A DNA stretch of 64,000 nucleotides from assembly GCA_947650365.1 (NCBI GenBank), contig OX393554.1, positions 34,875,877 through 34,939,876 of the forward strand. The letters are read 5' to 3'. The notes below the pieces were generated by a model. It worked only from the letters and a program-made list of their open reading frames with translations. It searched no databases and had not been told where the DNA came from. This document shows, piece after piece, positions 36,606 through 42,914 of the stretch. The position numbers and the translations under genes were made by a program. Source of the stretch: Chamaelirium japonicum (taxonomy: Eukaryota > Streptophyta > Magnoliopsida > Liliales > Melanthiaceae). Position 1 is the first letter of the stretch. The number at the start of each line of letters is the position of its first letter.

Positions 36606-37767
36606 CGGGCGCGAAACGACTAAACGAGTGTGGTCGCCAACAAGGTGAACATACCACAACAAAGGGAATATCTATATTCATTTGTACAACCTCTAACATT
36701 ATTTTTACCTAACTTAGTGTAAAATCAGATTTATTTAAGATCTGATCCCACTTTCCCCAAATCTGAAATATCTAATAATTCAGAATAGCCAATGGGTTGT
36801 TCTAGTTGTCCCAAAACCAACAGACTAGACCTGAACAAAGAGGCTGTTATAATACAATGAAGGATGGTACTTATCACGTGCATGTATCATGTACATAGAG
36901 AAAGGCATTATCTGAATAGACACACCATAGACCTTTATTATATGAAATCCTTGTGTCTCACTTTAATGAGTTACATTTTATCTAGGTGACATGTCTGATG
37001 CTACCCGTCTTATGGATGCTCACCTGAGGTCTATTCTTGAGAATGTTCGATTAGTTTACCTTCTTGAAAGAGAAGAGCAAGGGTGGGATGCTACTGCTAA
37101 CTGGGAAGATATTTTATCCCTAGGAGAACAACAGAGGCTTGGCATGGTGAGCTGAGGGAACCATGTAGTTCCAGTTTTACTCATATATAATCAAAGCCTT
37201 ACATCTTTAACTGATCATATGCTTTTGTAGGCCCGTTTGTTTTTTCACCACCCTAAATTCGGCATCCTGGACGAGTGCACCAAGTATGTAATGTTATAAG
37301 TAACACAGACTGAACTCGTTTGTAGAGTATTTGCATCAGCATCGCCAATCATTTTCTGATGTTCTATTTCTTAATTGCAGTGCCACTAGTGTTGATGTTG
37401 AAGAACACCTCTACAGGATTGCAAATGAAATGGGCATAACAGTCATTACATCCTCCCAAGTAAGCATGGATAGTTTAGTGCTACCATAACCTTTGAGCCT
37501 CCGTCTCCATCATTTTGGGGGTTGGATTCATGATCCTTCTTGTTATTCATTTTTGTTAAGGGCGATCTTTGTTGTCAATGAGGGTTTCCCCTTAACATTG
37601 ATAGTATAGTATTGGTGATTCATTTTCCAGCTCAATTCTGCATATTCTCAGCGTCGTTTTCTTTTCTTCTTTCCTTTCAGCGGCCGGCTCTGATACCATA
37701 CCATTCAATGGAGTTGCGGCTTATTGATGGAGAGGGAAAATGGGAGTTATATTCGATCAATCAGTAA
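1..37767 (+). CDS. ABCD1: Peroxisomal ABC transporter, subfamily D full-size (COMATOSE/PXA1 type), 5'-partial, 21 exons
   Basis: Imports fatty acyl-CoAs and related substrates (jasmonate precursors, auxin precursors) across the peroxisome membrane for beta-oxidation; that role is known for the family. Exons placed by homology and GT/AG borders: 1-368, 2757-2895, 2986-3064, 7101-7339, 7497-7801, 7886-7997, 8097-8252, 9946-10045, 10126-10234, 19046-19136, 23120-23244, 23354-23503, 23628-23700, 24307-24487, 24568-24726, 27212-27373, 27455-27691, 36986-37146, 37231-37283, 37381-37459, 37681-37767. They sum to 3165 nt with every phase matching, giving 1054 residues and TAA. The Arabidopsis protein is about 1340 residues, so roughly 285 N-terminal residues lie upstream. 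Both nucleotide-binding domains are complete ([21 protein letters not shown] and LDECT in each). The coding sequence looks intact although introns reach 9 kb and are full of transposons. Confidence 0.95.
369..1079. other. Intron sequence, nothing recognised
   Basis: AT-rich intron between the first two ABCD1 exons in the window. No coding motif or clear repeat border seen before the hAT-like element at 1080. Confidence 0.5.
1080..1548. mobile_element. hAT-like non-autonomous element with GCCTAGGC words, 469 bp
   Basis: Flanked by an exact 8-bp duplication AAATGGCC (1072-1079 and 1549-1556). Ends are CAATATTTTAAAAAGCG and, on the other strand, CACTGTTCCAAAAAGCGG. Near both ends it carries CGCCTAGGCG-like words. 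No coding capacity. The 8-bp duplication suggests the hAT superfamily. Confidence 0.75.
1626..1958. mobile_element. Inverted, shorter relative of the 1080-1548 element
   Basis: Starts CACTGTTCTAAAAAGCGG and ends with TTTAAAACATTG. It carries the same internal words in reverse orientation (for example TTGGGACCGCTTTC, CCACCGCATTAGG). Flanks GTAATGAT and GTGATAAT match at 6 of 8 positions. It lies about 80 bp from its sister copy, forming an imperfect inverted pair. Confidence 0.6.
1959..2756. other. Intron sequence, nothing recognised
   Basis: AT-rich remainder of the intron before the exon at 2757. A polypyrimidine tract precedes TTACAG at the acceptor. Confidence 0.5.
2757..3064 (+). CDS. 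ABCD1: ABCD1 exons 2757-2895 and 2986-3064: link into NBD1
   Basis: The first exon follows TTACAG and encodes [18 protein letters not shown] (the S codon spans the splice) and the region ending in EFAGVK. The second follows TTCCAG and encodes [18 protein letters not shown] up to LLITG, just before the Walker A motif. Both match the plant ABCD1 order. The separating intron is only 90 bp. Confidence 0.92.
3065..4260. other. Intron sequence, first part of a 4-kb intron
   Basis: No coding motif. From about 3940 the sequence changes character (GGGGGACTTAGCAGTTGG), possibly the edge of an inserted repeat that continues into the palindromic block after 4260. No target duplication found. Confidence 0.4.
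4261..4680. repeat. Three palindromic units built on GTTACTCTTTA/TAAAGAGTAAC
   Basis: Units at about 4278-4330, 4423-4475 and 4545-4597 each read GTTACTCTTTAATAACGAAA, then TGTTACTCTTTATAAAGAGT and AACATTT. Each can fold into a short hairpin. They are separated by GTAGCATTTTTT and GAAATCACTGTAGC words. Probably an amplified MITE-like sequence. Confidence 0.65.
5270..5510. repeat. Diverged tandem duplication, unit about 120 bp
   Basis: The string around ACATATAAAGGCCCCCA (5352) recurs as ACATATAAAGGTCCCCA (5471), preceded in both by related AACAAGAAAAA...CATTGCAA sequence. Non-coding intron sequence. Confidence 0.55.
5511..7100. other. Intron sequence, nothing firm
   Basis: Pyrimidine-rich around 6060-6250 and ordinary AT-rich intron afterwards. 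The stretch 6300-6650 looks like inserted repeat sequence, but I find no terminal repeats or target duplication. Confidence 0.4.
7101..7801 (+). CDS. ABCD1: ABCD1 exons 7101-7339 and 7497-7801: nucleotide-binding domain 1
   Basis: The first exon carries Walker [10 protein letters not shown] and the YVPQRPYT Q-loop region. The second carries signature [12 protein letters not shown], Walker [10 protein letters not shown] and the H-loop histidine in ITISHRPAL, ending in SVQYKR. All catalytic residues of an ABC ATPase site are present. A 4-kb intron separates Walker A from the preceding exon. Confidence 0.95.
7886..8252 (+). CDS. ABCD1: ABCD1 exons 7886-7997 and 8097-8252: inter-half linker
   Basis: Hydrophilic linker between NBD1 and transmembrane half 2. 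It contains [19 protein letters not shown], then a Ser/Pro/Gln-rich stretch and VSAMFNVL. This is the least conserved part of plant ABCD1, but ETDRQ..A..VQRAFA is recognisable. Phases match on both sides. Confidence 0.85.
8505..9896. mobile_element. hAT-like element with ATATTTC words, interrupted by a second element
   Basis: The left end CAAGGCACAAAAAATC and the right end (other strand) CATGATTCAAAATT match the two ends of the element at 13701-14767, in opposite orientation. The shared interior includes AATATTTCCACC, TTTCCATATCC and the TACACCCC...GGGGTA segment. The target duplication is weak (ATCTAAGT against ATCTGATC). A second element sits inside at 8849-9510. Confidence 0.55.
8849..9510. 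mobile_element. hAT-like element with GACTAGTC words, nested
   Basis: Flanked by GTATTTAG (8841-8848) and GTATTTAC (9511-9518), 7 of 8 identical. Both ends carry GGGACTAGTC / GACTAGTC palindromic words (8869-8890, 8945-8990, 9445-9475), while the middle is AT-rich. No coding capacity. Confidence 0.6.
9946..10234 (+). CDS. ABCD1: ABCD1 exons 9946-10045 and 10126-10234: start of transmembrane half 2
   Basis: Encodes [20 protein letters not shown], then (after an 80-bp intron) [16 protein letters not shown] and [12 protein letters not shown], the first helices of half 2. The second exon plus its upstream intron has a decayed duplicate about 690 bp downstream. Confidence 0.92.
10754..10940 (+). 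pseudogene. Duplicated, frame-broken copy of the ABCD1 exon at 10126-10234
   Basis: Lies inside the 8.8-kb intron that follows the true exon. It reproduces the 3' part of the upstream intron, the acceptor, the exon and the donor. Relative to the real exon it carries a net 7-bp insertion near the 5' end (TATAAACTATATAG in place of the shorter original) and several substitutions. Inclusion would read [13 protein letters not shown] and then stop. The acceptor CAG and donor GGTAT are still present, so it could act as a poison exon or simply be ignored. Confidence 0.85.
10941..11440. other. Intron sequence, nothing recognised
   Basis: Between the pseudo-exon and the gypsy-derived block. No motif or repeat border seen. 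Confidence 0.4.
12147..12845. mobile_element. hAT-like element CAGTGTTGTCAAGG...GACAACACTG
   Basis: Exact 8-bp duplication GTTTTTAG at 12139-12146 and 12846-12853. Terminal inverted repeat CAGTGTTGTC / GACAACACTG with GCCTAGG words next to both ends. The right end plus target duplication occurs a second time just outside (12869-12888). AT-rich interior without coding capacity. Inserted in the 5' copy of the gypsy flank. Confidence 0.75.
13701..14767. mobile_element. hAT-like element with CGATATTTCG words, 1067 bp
   Basis: Exact 8-bp duplication ACTGTAAG at 13693-13700 and 14768-14775. The ends are CAAGGTTCGAAATC and, on the other strand, CAAGGAACAAAAAATC. The right third is built of CGCGAAAT, CGATATTTCG and GGAAATATTTCG words. 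It splits the gypsy integrase C-terminal coding remnant between GTLKKL and the PFRILKKI segment. Confidence 0.8.
15048..15308. mobile_element. hAT-like MITE of CCGGTACGTACCGG words, 261 bp
   Basis: Flanks CCAGCAAT (15040-15047) and CCTGCAAT (15309-15316) differ at one of 8 positions. Ends are CAAGGTTTAAAATC and, reversed, CAGGGTTTTAAATC. The interior is almost wholly ACCGGTAC / GGTATCGG words around a poly(A) stretch. Inserted in gypsy integrase debris. Reading frames across it (Arg-Tyr-Arg-Tyr-Val-Pro repeats) are artefacts of the repeat. Confidence 0.75.
15315..15400. repeat. Short tandem duplication, 39-bp unit
   Basis: CAATGGTTTTTTGTAAGTAT and GATAGGACACCTTG occur twice in a row, starting at about 15327 and 15366. 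It lies within the gypsy debris just right of the hAT-like MITE. Confidence 0.7.
16588..16904. mobile_element. Second CCGGTACGTACCGG MITE, opposite orientation, 317 bp
   Basis: Exact 8-bp duplication CCCCGGAG at 16580-16587 and 16905-16912. Ends are CAGGGTTTTAAATC and, reversed, CAAGGTTTAAAATC. The interior is the same ACCGGTAC-word sequence as 15048-15308 but inverted, with a T-rich centre. Non-coding. Confidence 0.85.
16913..19045. other. Intron sequence with a CT microsatellite
   Basis: A (CT)n run lies at about 18091-18133. The stretch 17560-18090 resembles the U3/R part of an LTR (ending in TATTAATAAAATTTAAAC-like sequence before the CT run), but no partner LTR or target duplication was found. 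The rest is ordinary AT-rich intron. Confidence 0.4.
19046..19136 (+). CDS. ABCD1: ABCD1 exon: [19 protein letters not shown] region
   Basis: A 91-bp exon after TTACAG and before GTAGTT. It encodes the coupling region of transmembrane half 2 up to NNAFYK. It stands alone between an 8.8-kb intron (gypsy and hAT debris) and a 4-kb intron holding an LTR element. Confidence 0.93.
19435..19590. repeat. Tandem duplication, unit about 76 bp
   Basis: CATTGAGATGTTTCAGGTAT followed by GCGTAA(G/A)CTAT and ATTTCCAAATATTTCCCTAA appears twice in direct order (from 19440 and 19516). Nearly identical copies, so probably recent. Intronic. Confidence 0.8.
19777..19953 (-). repeat. 3' LTR of the LARD-like element
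   Basis: 177 bp, from TGTTACGAAGAG to CATCTAATA on the + strand. About 95 percent identical by eye to 22808-22982. Confidence 0.85.
20400..21010. repeat. Diverged tandem repeats GGATCCGAAAGCCGGCACAA, unit 40-45 bp
   Basis: At least twelve units of GAGAGGATCCGAAAGCCGG, CACAAGAGTGACCGGAAAGA, with occasional AGGGTCACATGACCAAGG spacers. It lies inside the LARD-like element. Proline- and serine-rich frames on the - strand are by-products. Confidence 0.8.
22634..22683. repeat. (GA)n microsatellite
   Basis: Uninterrupted GA run of about 48 bp inside the LARD-like element, next to a partial copy of the LTR edge (ATGTTACGAAGAGAG at 22617). Confidence 0.9.
22808..22982 (-). repeat. 5' LTR of the LARD-like element
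   Basis: 175 bp; on the - strand it ends in GTAACA directly before the TGGTATCAGAGC primer binding site. Confidence 0.85.
22983..23119. other. Intron end before the exon at 23120
   Basis: Host intron resumes after the LTR element with a T-rich tract and TTATTCCAG acceptor. Confidence 0.6.
23120..23700 (+). CDS. ABCD1: ABCD1 exons 23120-23244, 23354-23503, 23628-23700: core of transmembrane half 2
   Basis: Encodes [18 protein letters not shown] (the EAA-like region that contacts the NBD in ABCD proteins), then [19 protein letters not shown], the helix [16 protein letters not shown], and [19 protein letters not shown], which mirrors the matching segment of half 1 at the window start. Borders are GT/AG and phases are consistent. 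Confidence 0.94.
23701..24306. other. Intron sequence, nothing recognised
   Basis: 606-bp AT-rich intron. No repeat border seen. Confidence 0.5.
24307..24726 (+). CDS. ABCD1: ABCD1 exons 24307-24487 and 24568-24726: end of transmembrane half 2
   Basis: Encodes [33 protein letters not shown], then [20 protein letters not shown] and [20 protein letters not shown]. Hydrophobic final helices run into the amphipathic lead into NBD2. The donor at 24727 lies only about 70 bp before a TA microsatellite block. Confidence 0.93.
24870..25004. mobile_element. TA-embedded foldback element 1, 135 bp
   Basis: Begins GGGGCATGC and ends GCATGCCCC. GGTAAGTGCGGC near the left end is matched by GCCGCACTTACC near the right end, so it can fold into a near-complete hairpin. 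Flanked by (TA)n on both sides. Confidence 0.8.
25097..25452. mobile_element. TA-embedded element 2, about 356 bp
   Basis: The left end contains GTGCGATCCGGTTGGTGCG. The right end, reversed, contains GTGCGATCTGGTTGGTGCG. The interior has CAACATATG words in both orientations. Flanked by (TA)n. Confidence 0.75.
25517..25903. mobile_element. TA-embedded element 3, 387 bp
   Basis: The left end carries CCTATGACATGTCATAGG and GAGTACCCTATGACATA; the right end carries the same in reverse, giving a terminal inverted repeat of about 50 bp. CATGTCATAGGG is itself partly palindromic. The outermost right bases (reversed) are GAGGGCTGGGTTCC. Flanked by (TA)n. Confidence 0.85.
25985..26544. mobile_element. 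TA-embedded element 4, 560 bp
   Basis: GACAACCCAAAATGGGAGGT, AAATTTACCTCCCA at the left is matched in reverse at the right. The right end has 15 extra outer bases (reversed GGACTGGGATCCATT) that the left lacks, so the left end may be truncated. The interior holds several copies of TTTTTTGTGAGGATGATCAA in both orientations, allowing nested hairpins. Flanked by (TA)n. Confidence 0.8.
26583..27211. other. Intron sequence, nothing recognised
   Basis: Host intron between the TA block and the exon at 27212. Confidence 0.5.
27212..27691 (+). CDS. ABCD1: ABCD1 exons 27212-27373 and 27455-27691: NBD2 first half
   Basis: Encodes [20 protein letters not shown] and GKSLLVT, then Walker [27 protein letters not shown] and the [17 protein letters not shown]-loop region. 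The donor at 27692 (CAG|GTATAT) keeps the frame with the exon at 36986. A second similar donor sits 58 bp downstream and would shift the frame. Confidence 0.93.
27680..27775. repeat. Small direct duplication spanning the exon donor site
   Basis: GTGTTCAAAACAGGTAT at 27679 recurs as GTGTTCAAGACAGGTAT at 27737. The first GT (27692) keeps the ABCD1 frame; the second (27750) would add 58 nt and break it. Confidence 0.75.
29385..29476. repeat. Compound AAAT / TA / CA microsatellite
   Basis: (AAAT)n, then (TA)n to about 29438, then (AC)n with interruptions to about 29476, inside the middle hAT-like element. Confidence 0.9.
29953..30670. mobile_element. Innermost hAT-like element with GGACACGG / GTGTCCG words, 718 bp
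   Basis: Exact 8-bp duplication TTACACCC at 29945-29952 and 30671-30678. The ends are TAAGAAGCAC and, reversed, CCTAGGAAGCATGG. GACACGGGTACGACACG words near the left are matched by GTGTCCGACACGAG words near the right. Third level of nesting. Confidence 0.8.
31661..32285 (-). repeat. Tandem duplication in the copia reverse transcriptase remnant, period 320 bp
   Basis: TGCATACCTCCATGGAGAGT starts at 31661 and again at 31981. The following 290 bp are almost identical (a handful of substitutions). Copy 1 is preceded by a G run. Confidence 0.85.
34452..35896. mobile_element. hAT-like element with internal TTGAGTTAATTCAACTCAA minisatellite, 1445 bp
   Basis: Exact 8-bp duplication AACTTAAG at 34444-34451 and 35897-35904. 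Ends are CAGTGTAGTCAAGGCG and, reversed, CTCTGTAGTCAAAGCG, with GCCTAGGCG words next to them. The interior 34750-35800 is a tandem array of 100-120-bp units made of the palindrome TTGAGTTAATTCAACTCAA and CAAATTCTTATGAACCCATC. Lies at the gag end of the copia remnant. Confidence 0.85.
36494..36505 (-). promoter_or_regulatory. Copia primer binding site (Met-tRNA type)
   Basis: TAGTATCAGAGC on the - strand, one base off the usual TGGTATCAGAGC, directly after an LTR edge (TGTTTGATG on + at 36506). Confidence 0.65.
36551..36613. repeat. (GT)n followed by (GC)n microsatellite
   Basis: GTGTGTGTGTGTGTGTGT then GCGCGCGCGGGCGCG, in the presumed copia 5' LTR. Confidence 0.9.
36986..37767 (+). CDS. ABCD1: ABCD1 exons 36986-37146, 37231-37283, 37381-37459, 37681-37767: NBD2 second half and C-terminus
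   Basis: Encodes [14 protein letters not shown], signature [12 protein letters not shown], Walker [10 protein letters not shown], then [13 protein letters not shown] and the final [17 protein letters not shown]. The H-loop position holds Gln (SSQRP) where NBD1 has His (SHRP). The stop is TAA at 37765. A 9.3-kb intron full of retroelements separates this block from Walker A. Confidence 0.95.
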
Positions 37768-38250
37768 ATATGATGATATCGTCCTTTGGTGTTTTTCTCC
37801 ATTATTCTGCGCATCTTTCCACATGGAAGGAGTCAGCATTATAGAATATATGCCAAAGCCGACATCACCACGATTCCTTCTGGAAATTTATGCTTGTAAG
37901 CCAAAGCTACCGAATACAGTAGATACCATATCCTTAGGCTAGATTAGAAATGCCCGTGTTTGGGGATGGGATTTTTTGGGATACCTTATGGTAATTCCTT
38001 CTAAACTGTTTCGGGCAGAAGGAAAGCTGATCAGTGGTGAAAAGCTGAGAAGCAAGTCCCATAATTTGGTAATAAGTCCCATAATGTGGTAATAAGCATG
38101 GGGCACTCTACAAACTGCATAGTGCATACAGAGGAAGTGTGCTGTACATATATACCGGTCTCTATCCACACTTGCATGCTGTTTATGATTTGAACTCGCT
38201 TCAATTACATTTGTTCTGGTGTATTTAGTTATATACATACATTTTTTTAA
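37768..38250 (+). other. Probable 3' untranslated region of ABCD1
   Basis: Follows the TAA directly, is AT-rich and has no reading frame of note. No classical AATAAA is obvious; variants such as AATAAG near 38080 and 38250 could serve. The end is a guess. Confidence 0.4.
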
Positions 38251-38756
38251 TAAGATTGGTTGACATTGACATAGAAGCCATATTATTGATCCTATTCGAG
38301 CTTTTTGTCCAAATTACACAGTTTAGAATGTTAATTGCATCTGTCTGGGGTCTTTGGGCTTTTTGTCAAAATCTCACCCTTGTATTCTTCCATCGGAAGC
38401 AATGCCTAGCTTTTATCTTTTTTCGAATCTTGTCCCTTGAAAAGAAGTTTGCTATTGTCGAAGATATGGCAGTAGTTTAGAGACTTTTAAGAGGAAGAGA
38501 TAGATCGAGACCTGAACAAGTTTCTGCTTGGTTCATACGACTCTCTTGTCGCTGGCAGACTTTGGAGAGTGGACGCTCCGAACAAAATTGTGATCATCAA
38601 GTTTAATTATGTCATTTTGGCTAGCATTCTTCCACAGCTTAAAAGAGGTAGTAACTACATTCTTCTCAATAATGCAGTTTTTTTTTTTGTGTATTTGTCT
38701 GTGTGTTATGGTGGTGGGTTGGTATTTTTTATGGTTTTGGTGTGTGTGTGTGTGTG

Positions 38757-38787
<31 letters not shown>

Positions 38788-40050
38788 GCGGCTATACCTT
38801 GTAGAAACTTGTATTCGAGTCTAGTAAGGTATAGGATTCTTTAAGATTTTCTTTCTTTTATTCCAGGGCCTGGAGAGGTCCTTAAATACTCAGTGTAATG
38901 ATCGAGTAAAGCGAAAGAAAATTGATTCTTTTGTTTTTGAAGAAATTTTTTGTAGTTTGACGAATCTACTGACGCTTCTTGGGATCTCTAACAAGGATTG
39001 GCGAGAGACTCTGGGTCTTTGCTTTGGCTGGAGGTGAGACTATTATTATTAACCCTTTTGTATTGCACTAGTAATCCTTTACAGTTGTTGCGCATTTCTG
39101 TTCTTGATTCTAGTTGGATTTTAAGAAGCCCAAGTTCTGGTGTGGCAAAGGATTTTCACCTTGTTATTACGTGAAATTTGACGCATCTTTATGATTCCAA
39201 GTTATTAAACATTTGCAAAGGAGAAATCGAGTCATATTTATATGGTGAGCATTCCTTGTCTTTTTTTTCTTCCTATACATATGGTTTTCATGCTAAGTTG
39301 TTTTTGTTGATAAATAAGTACTTTATTTTGAATTTAGAGGGATTATCTCAAAAGTCGAAACGTATCGGAATCTGTTAATGTGGTTGATGATAAATCTACA
39401 AGGGTGGAAACTGGATTCTTGTTCCTTTTAAATCTAGAGGGATTATCTCGACGACTGATTGTTGATCCTTGGAAGGCCATGGGTATCTGATGGGAAAATT
39501 GTCTTGCATGAACAAGTAATTTAGGGTTCCGATTTTTATTGCATGCAATTTCTTTTTCCTGGATCCAAGCTTTCAACAGAGCTTTTTTCTGGATAGGGAT
39601 TAGATCTGAATTTCAACCCCCAGATGGAGTTATATATAAGGGAAATCTTGGGTGGGTCTTCCTTGCAGACTAGTTCACGTATATACCTGTCCGACTCCGC
39701 TACGGTTCGTCATTTCCCTTGGTTCAGTTCACTAATTCAGGGCCTAGCCCGCATTAGTCACGCGAGGTTCATCCTTTTCCTCGGTTCACCTGGTCAGGGT
39801 GCGCGATGGAAGTCACACGACAAGTGTATTATTGCACTCAGCCTCAACTACATCTCCATCGGATGGCTGTCATTTCTGCCATGTCACTGACCGAGTGAAC
39901 CGATGAATAACCAACCGTAGAGGAGTCAAACTCTTTTATGTACAATAACTGACTACAAAAACTATGATAGTTTTGTACCAACTTCATTCTATGTGGGAAG
40001 TGCTTAACCCTTCTTAATTGTATCTCCAGCTGTTGGTAACTTTTTGACTA
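38251..40050. other. Intergenic, nothing firm
   Basis: Downstream of ABCD1. Contains a TG run, a poly(G) tract at about 38759-38788, and AT-rich sequence. The stretch 39600-39900 has moderate GC but no frame with recognisable motifs. Confidence 0.5.
38759..38788. repeat. Poly(G) tract, about 30 bp, after (TG)n
   Basis: Uninterrupted G run. The length may be affected by sequencing or assembly. Confidence 0.85.
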
Positions 40051-40793
40051 GGAAACCTATCACAGATGTTTAGGGTGTGTTTGGTGTCATTCCTGTGGAA
40101 TGCTTCTGGGGCAATTTCGGGGGTGTCCGGTATCATTCCCGTGGAATGTTTCTTGGGCAATTTCTATACCCATAGAACAGTTTTGTTGTCGAAGATCGTT
40201 TGGTATTGTCTTTTGTTAGATCGGGTTGGTTTGGGTATTTTGACTAAGCGGGTTGGTTCGGTTCTAAATTTTGTGGACCTGACTAAATATGGGTTGGTTC
40301 CGGGTTGGGGCTCGGGTAGACCTAACCCAACTCTATATTAGATCACATATATATGTCACAGGATGGACTTTTGGGCTACATCACACTAGCACCCCGAGTA
40401 AATATTAGTTGTTTGCTAAGGTTGAAACAATTATCAAGAGAAATTAATGGGTGGTTAAAGTCTAAAGCCCAAAGTGGACCTTTGGACTTGCTAGTAAATA
40501 GTTGATGACCATTATTTTTTAAAATCAACTACCAACCTGAGAGCTGATCCGAACCAATCCGACCCTAGTGTGGGTTGGATTGCTTTGGGTTTCAATATGG
40601 TGTAGAACCGAACTAGTTCAGTTAGGTTCTGAGTTGACTCAAACCCGAACCAATCCAACCCGAGTTGCACCCCTAGTCGTGGCTGCATGGGCGGCACTAC
40701 ATATTGGTGAGTGGAGTCAATTGACCTCACTCATCGATTCAAATCTATTTATTCGATTGCCAGTCGCAGAATGCCATTCATTGGTTGCAGCCT

Positions 40794-41001
40794 AAGAAAT
40801 GCTATTCAACCAGATGAGTTTACAAACAAGTTTACAAATGGTTTACGTGGCATTGACCATAGTCGTTGGTTCTCAGCTCGGCCTGACCAGTGAATCGCAC
40901 TCCGCTTTCGCTGACAATCAAACAGGCAACTTACAATAATCACAAACGGCTGTGATCAATACCATGTAAGCCGTAAACTCATCTGGTTGAATAACATTTC
41001 T
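40794..41001. mobile_element. Foldback MITE, about 208 bp
   Basis: AAATGCTATTCAACCAGATG, AGTTTAC at the left is matched in reverse by GTAAACTCATCTGGTTGAAT, AACATTT at the right. Inverted repeat of nearly 30 bp. Non-coding. The same AAATGCTATTCA start is found at 41765. Confidence 0.8.
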
Positions 41002-41269
41002 CCATTTCTTCCATCGAGTCCATTATCAATTGAAAGGCATATAGGCCACCTCAGTACATGAGCTTTGAGATTGATGCAATCCAAGGTTGTGACGCAGTTG
41101 CATGATCATCAGCATGGTATACATGGCCCCATGATCATCAGCTACCCGTGTGTCGCACCCATTGCACGGCACTGGTAGGAGTATGACAACAAAGTAATTT
41201 AAACTCAAACCCCACATGAGAAGACACGGTTTACATCAGACCACAAAATCGTCAGTGTTGAGTTTTCAA

Positions 41270-41640
41270 CCATTTACAAATAACAAAAATATAATTTCTT
41301 TTCACTATAGTACGATACCAATTCTGTTGGGAGTATCAATTCGGCTGCTAGAACGGCTTAGAGTATCAATTTGGTTGCTATAGTGATTATATCATAGCAA
41401 CAGTAAAATCACTTCCAACCGAATTGTTACTATTACAGTGAAATTACTATAGAAATTTGGTGTAGCAATTTGGGTGGCAGAGGAACAATTTGGTTGCTAT
41501 AGTGATTTCACTGTAGGCTATAGCTATGGTAAATTCACTCCCGCTTGAATTGATGCTTTGCTACAGTGAAACCGATGTAGCTGCAACAACAAAATCACTA
41601 CAGCGGTCACTGCACATGTATTATTACTGAATTGTTATTC
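41270..41640. repeat. Diverged GCTATAGTGATTTCACTGTA words
   Basis: Repeated CAATTTGGTTGCTATAGTGA, CACTGTAGC and their reverse forms. Probably MITE debris related in style to 4261-4680. Confidence 0.5.
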
Positions 41641-41759
41641 TAACTTGCTAAATTGATAATCATGGATAAAGTCCAATAAAAATATTAATTAATTAATTAA
41701 TTAATAGGTAAAATGGACATTCAAAAAAAGAGGAAGTGGCGGAGGGACTTGATTTATTG

Positions 41760-41972
41760 TAAGAGAAATGCTATTCAGCTCAAAGGCTTTCTTGATTCAG
41801 CTCAGTCCGATTGACGTGGCCGTGTACAAGTGATGATGTTAGAGAACAGAATGTCATTAGTGACCTTTTAAATATCACTAGTGAGATTTAACCACCACAC
41901 TTACACGACCCGTCAATCGGGATGGCCGAGTTGAATCGGAAATACCTTTGGGCTGAATAGCGTCTCTCTTAG
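41760..41972. mobile_element. Foldback MITE, about 213 bp, related to 40794-41001
   Basis: TAAGAGAAATGCTATTCAGC, CAAAGG at the left is matched in reverse by CCTTTGGGCTGAATAGCGTC, TCTCTTA at the right. It also holds CCGATTGACG / CGTCAATCGG internally. Confidence 0.8.
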
Positions 41973-42353
41973 TGTAATAGGGTTAGTTAGGACCCTAAGA
42001 CTAATAACCCCCCTTTTTAACTCCTGTCATCCCTCCAATGCACAGCTTGCTACCAAATTATGGGCTTTGCCCCCTCTTATTTATTTTTTGTTAATTGGTA
42101 ATCAATCCCTGAAATAACAACGTCGAAGGTGCATGACATCTAAACATTTCTGTTAACAAAAAGTCTCCGATTTTATTCAAAAACCCAAAACATCCTACAC
42201 CTGGCCTCTCCTTCTCCCTTATCTCTCGAGCACACAGAGGTGGCTAGAGGTAGCGGTGGCCGGAGATCGGGGAGGTGGCTGGAGGCAGCGGGGCAAGCTC
42301 AGGCGGCCGGAGATCGGTGGGGTGAAAATGATGAAGAGGCTGGGCGTCAGCCG

Positions 42354-42613
42354 GTGCATCGCACCCCAGCCTGGCAACAACCACCATCGACCGGTGCATC
42401 GCACCCCAGCCCGACGGCAACCACCGCCGGTGAGGAGGGAGGAGGTGGGGCTCTGGCCGATGCATCGTACCCCAGTCTGACGGAAGCCACCATCAATCGA
42501 TGCATCGCACCCCAGCCCGACAGCAACCATCGCCACTCAGGAGGGCGGAGGTGGGGCTCCGTCCTGTGCATCACACCCCAACTTGACAGCAGTCACCACC
42601 GACCGGTGTGTCA
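42354..42613. repeat. GC-rich dimeric tandem repeat, period 106 bp (40+66)
   Basis: GTGCATCGCACCCCAGCC-like words start at 42354, 42394, 42460, 42500, 42566 and 42606, so spacing alternates 40 and 66 bp. The array is cut by the insertion at 42614 and resumes at 45985 with CACCCCTGTCCGACGACAAC. Frames across it on both strands are repeat artefacts. Confidence 0.85.
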
Positions 42614-42914
42614 CTGTTGGAAATAATTCTATGGTAGAAACCCATAGCGGAAGCAAAGAGTAGATCCAAAGGCCATGGGTGGTGTGCGTTATATATCAAA
42701 TTTGTTTATCAAAACGAACTTCACGTGCGTGTATGAATCTAGCATGAGAACTACAGGAAAAAAACAATGTAGCATATGCATGCATGTTCTATCTCTATAT
42801 TAGATCTATATGTTAGAAGTCATACCTCCGTACAGATTCTTTCACATTGACAAATTTTTTCTTTGTCGAAAAAGACGGACTCGGAACTGCTCGGAGAGGT
42901 TTTGGTGCAACAAC

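Larger units (their letters stand above)
28240..36810 (-). mobile_element. Decayed Ty1/copia retrotransposon with nested hAT-like insertions
   Basis: Read on the - strand it runs in normal copia order. A primer binding site (AGTATCAGAGC at 36494-36505) follows the LTR edge at 36506. Next come gag/protease-side remnants with [14 protein letters not shown] (near 33990) and [13 protein letters not shown], then integrase with [19 protein letters not shown] and [14 protein letters not shown] (33000-33160). Reverse transcriptase pieces include SYEWIYKAR, the NFFHGELS region (31680-32300, duplicated), [10 protein letters not shown] debris (31570) and [14 protein letters not shown] (about 29060). RNase H debris with [15 protein letters not shown] lies at about 28330-28400. 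Many stops and frameshifts. A matching 3' LTR was not found. Confidence 0.8.

Noticed and set aside
42219..42626. GC-rich overlapping frames on both strands
   Set aside because: They follow the 106-bp dimeric repeat in several frames at once. No conserved domain was recognised.
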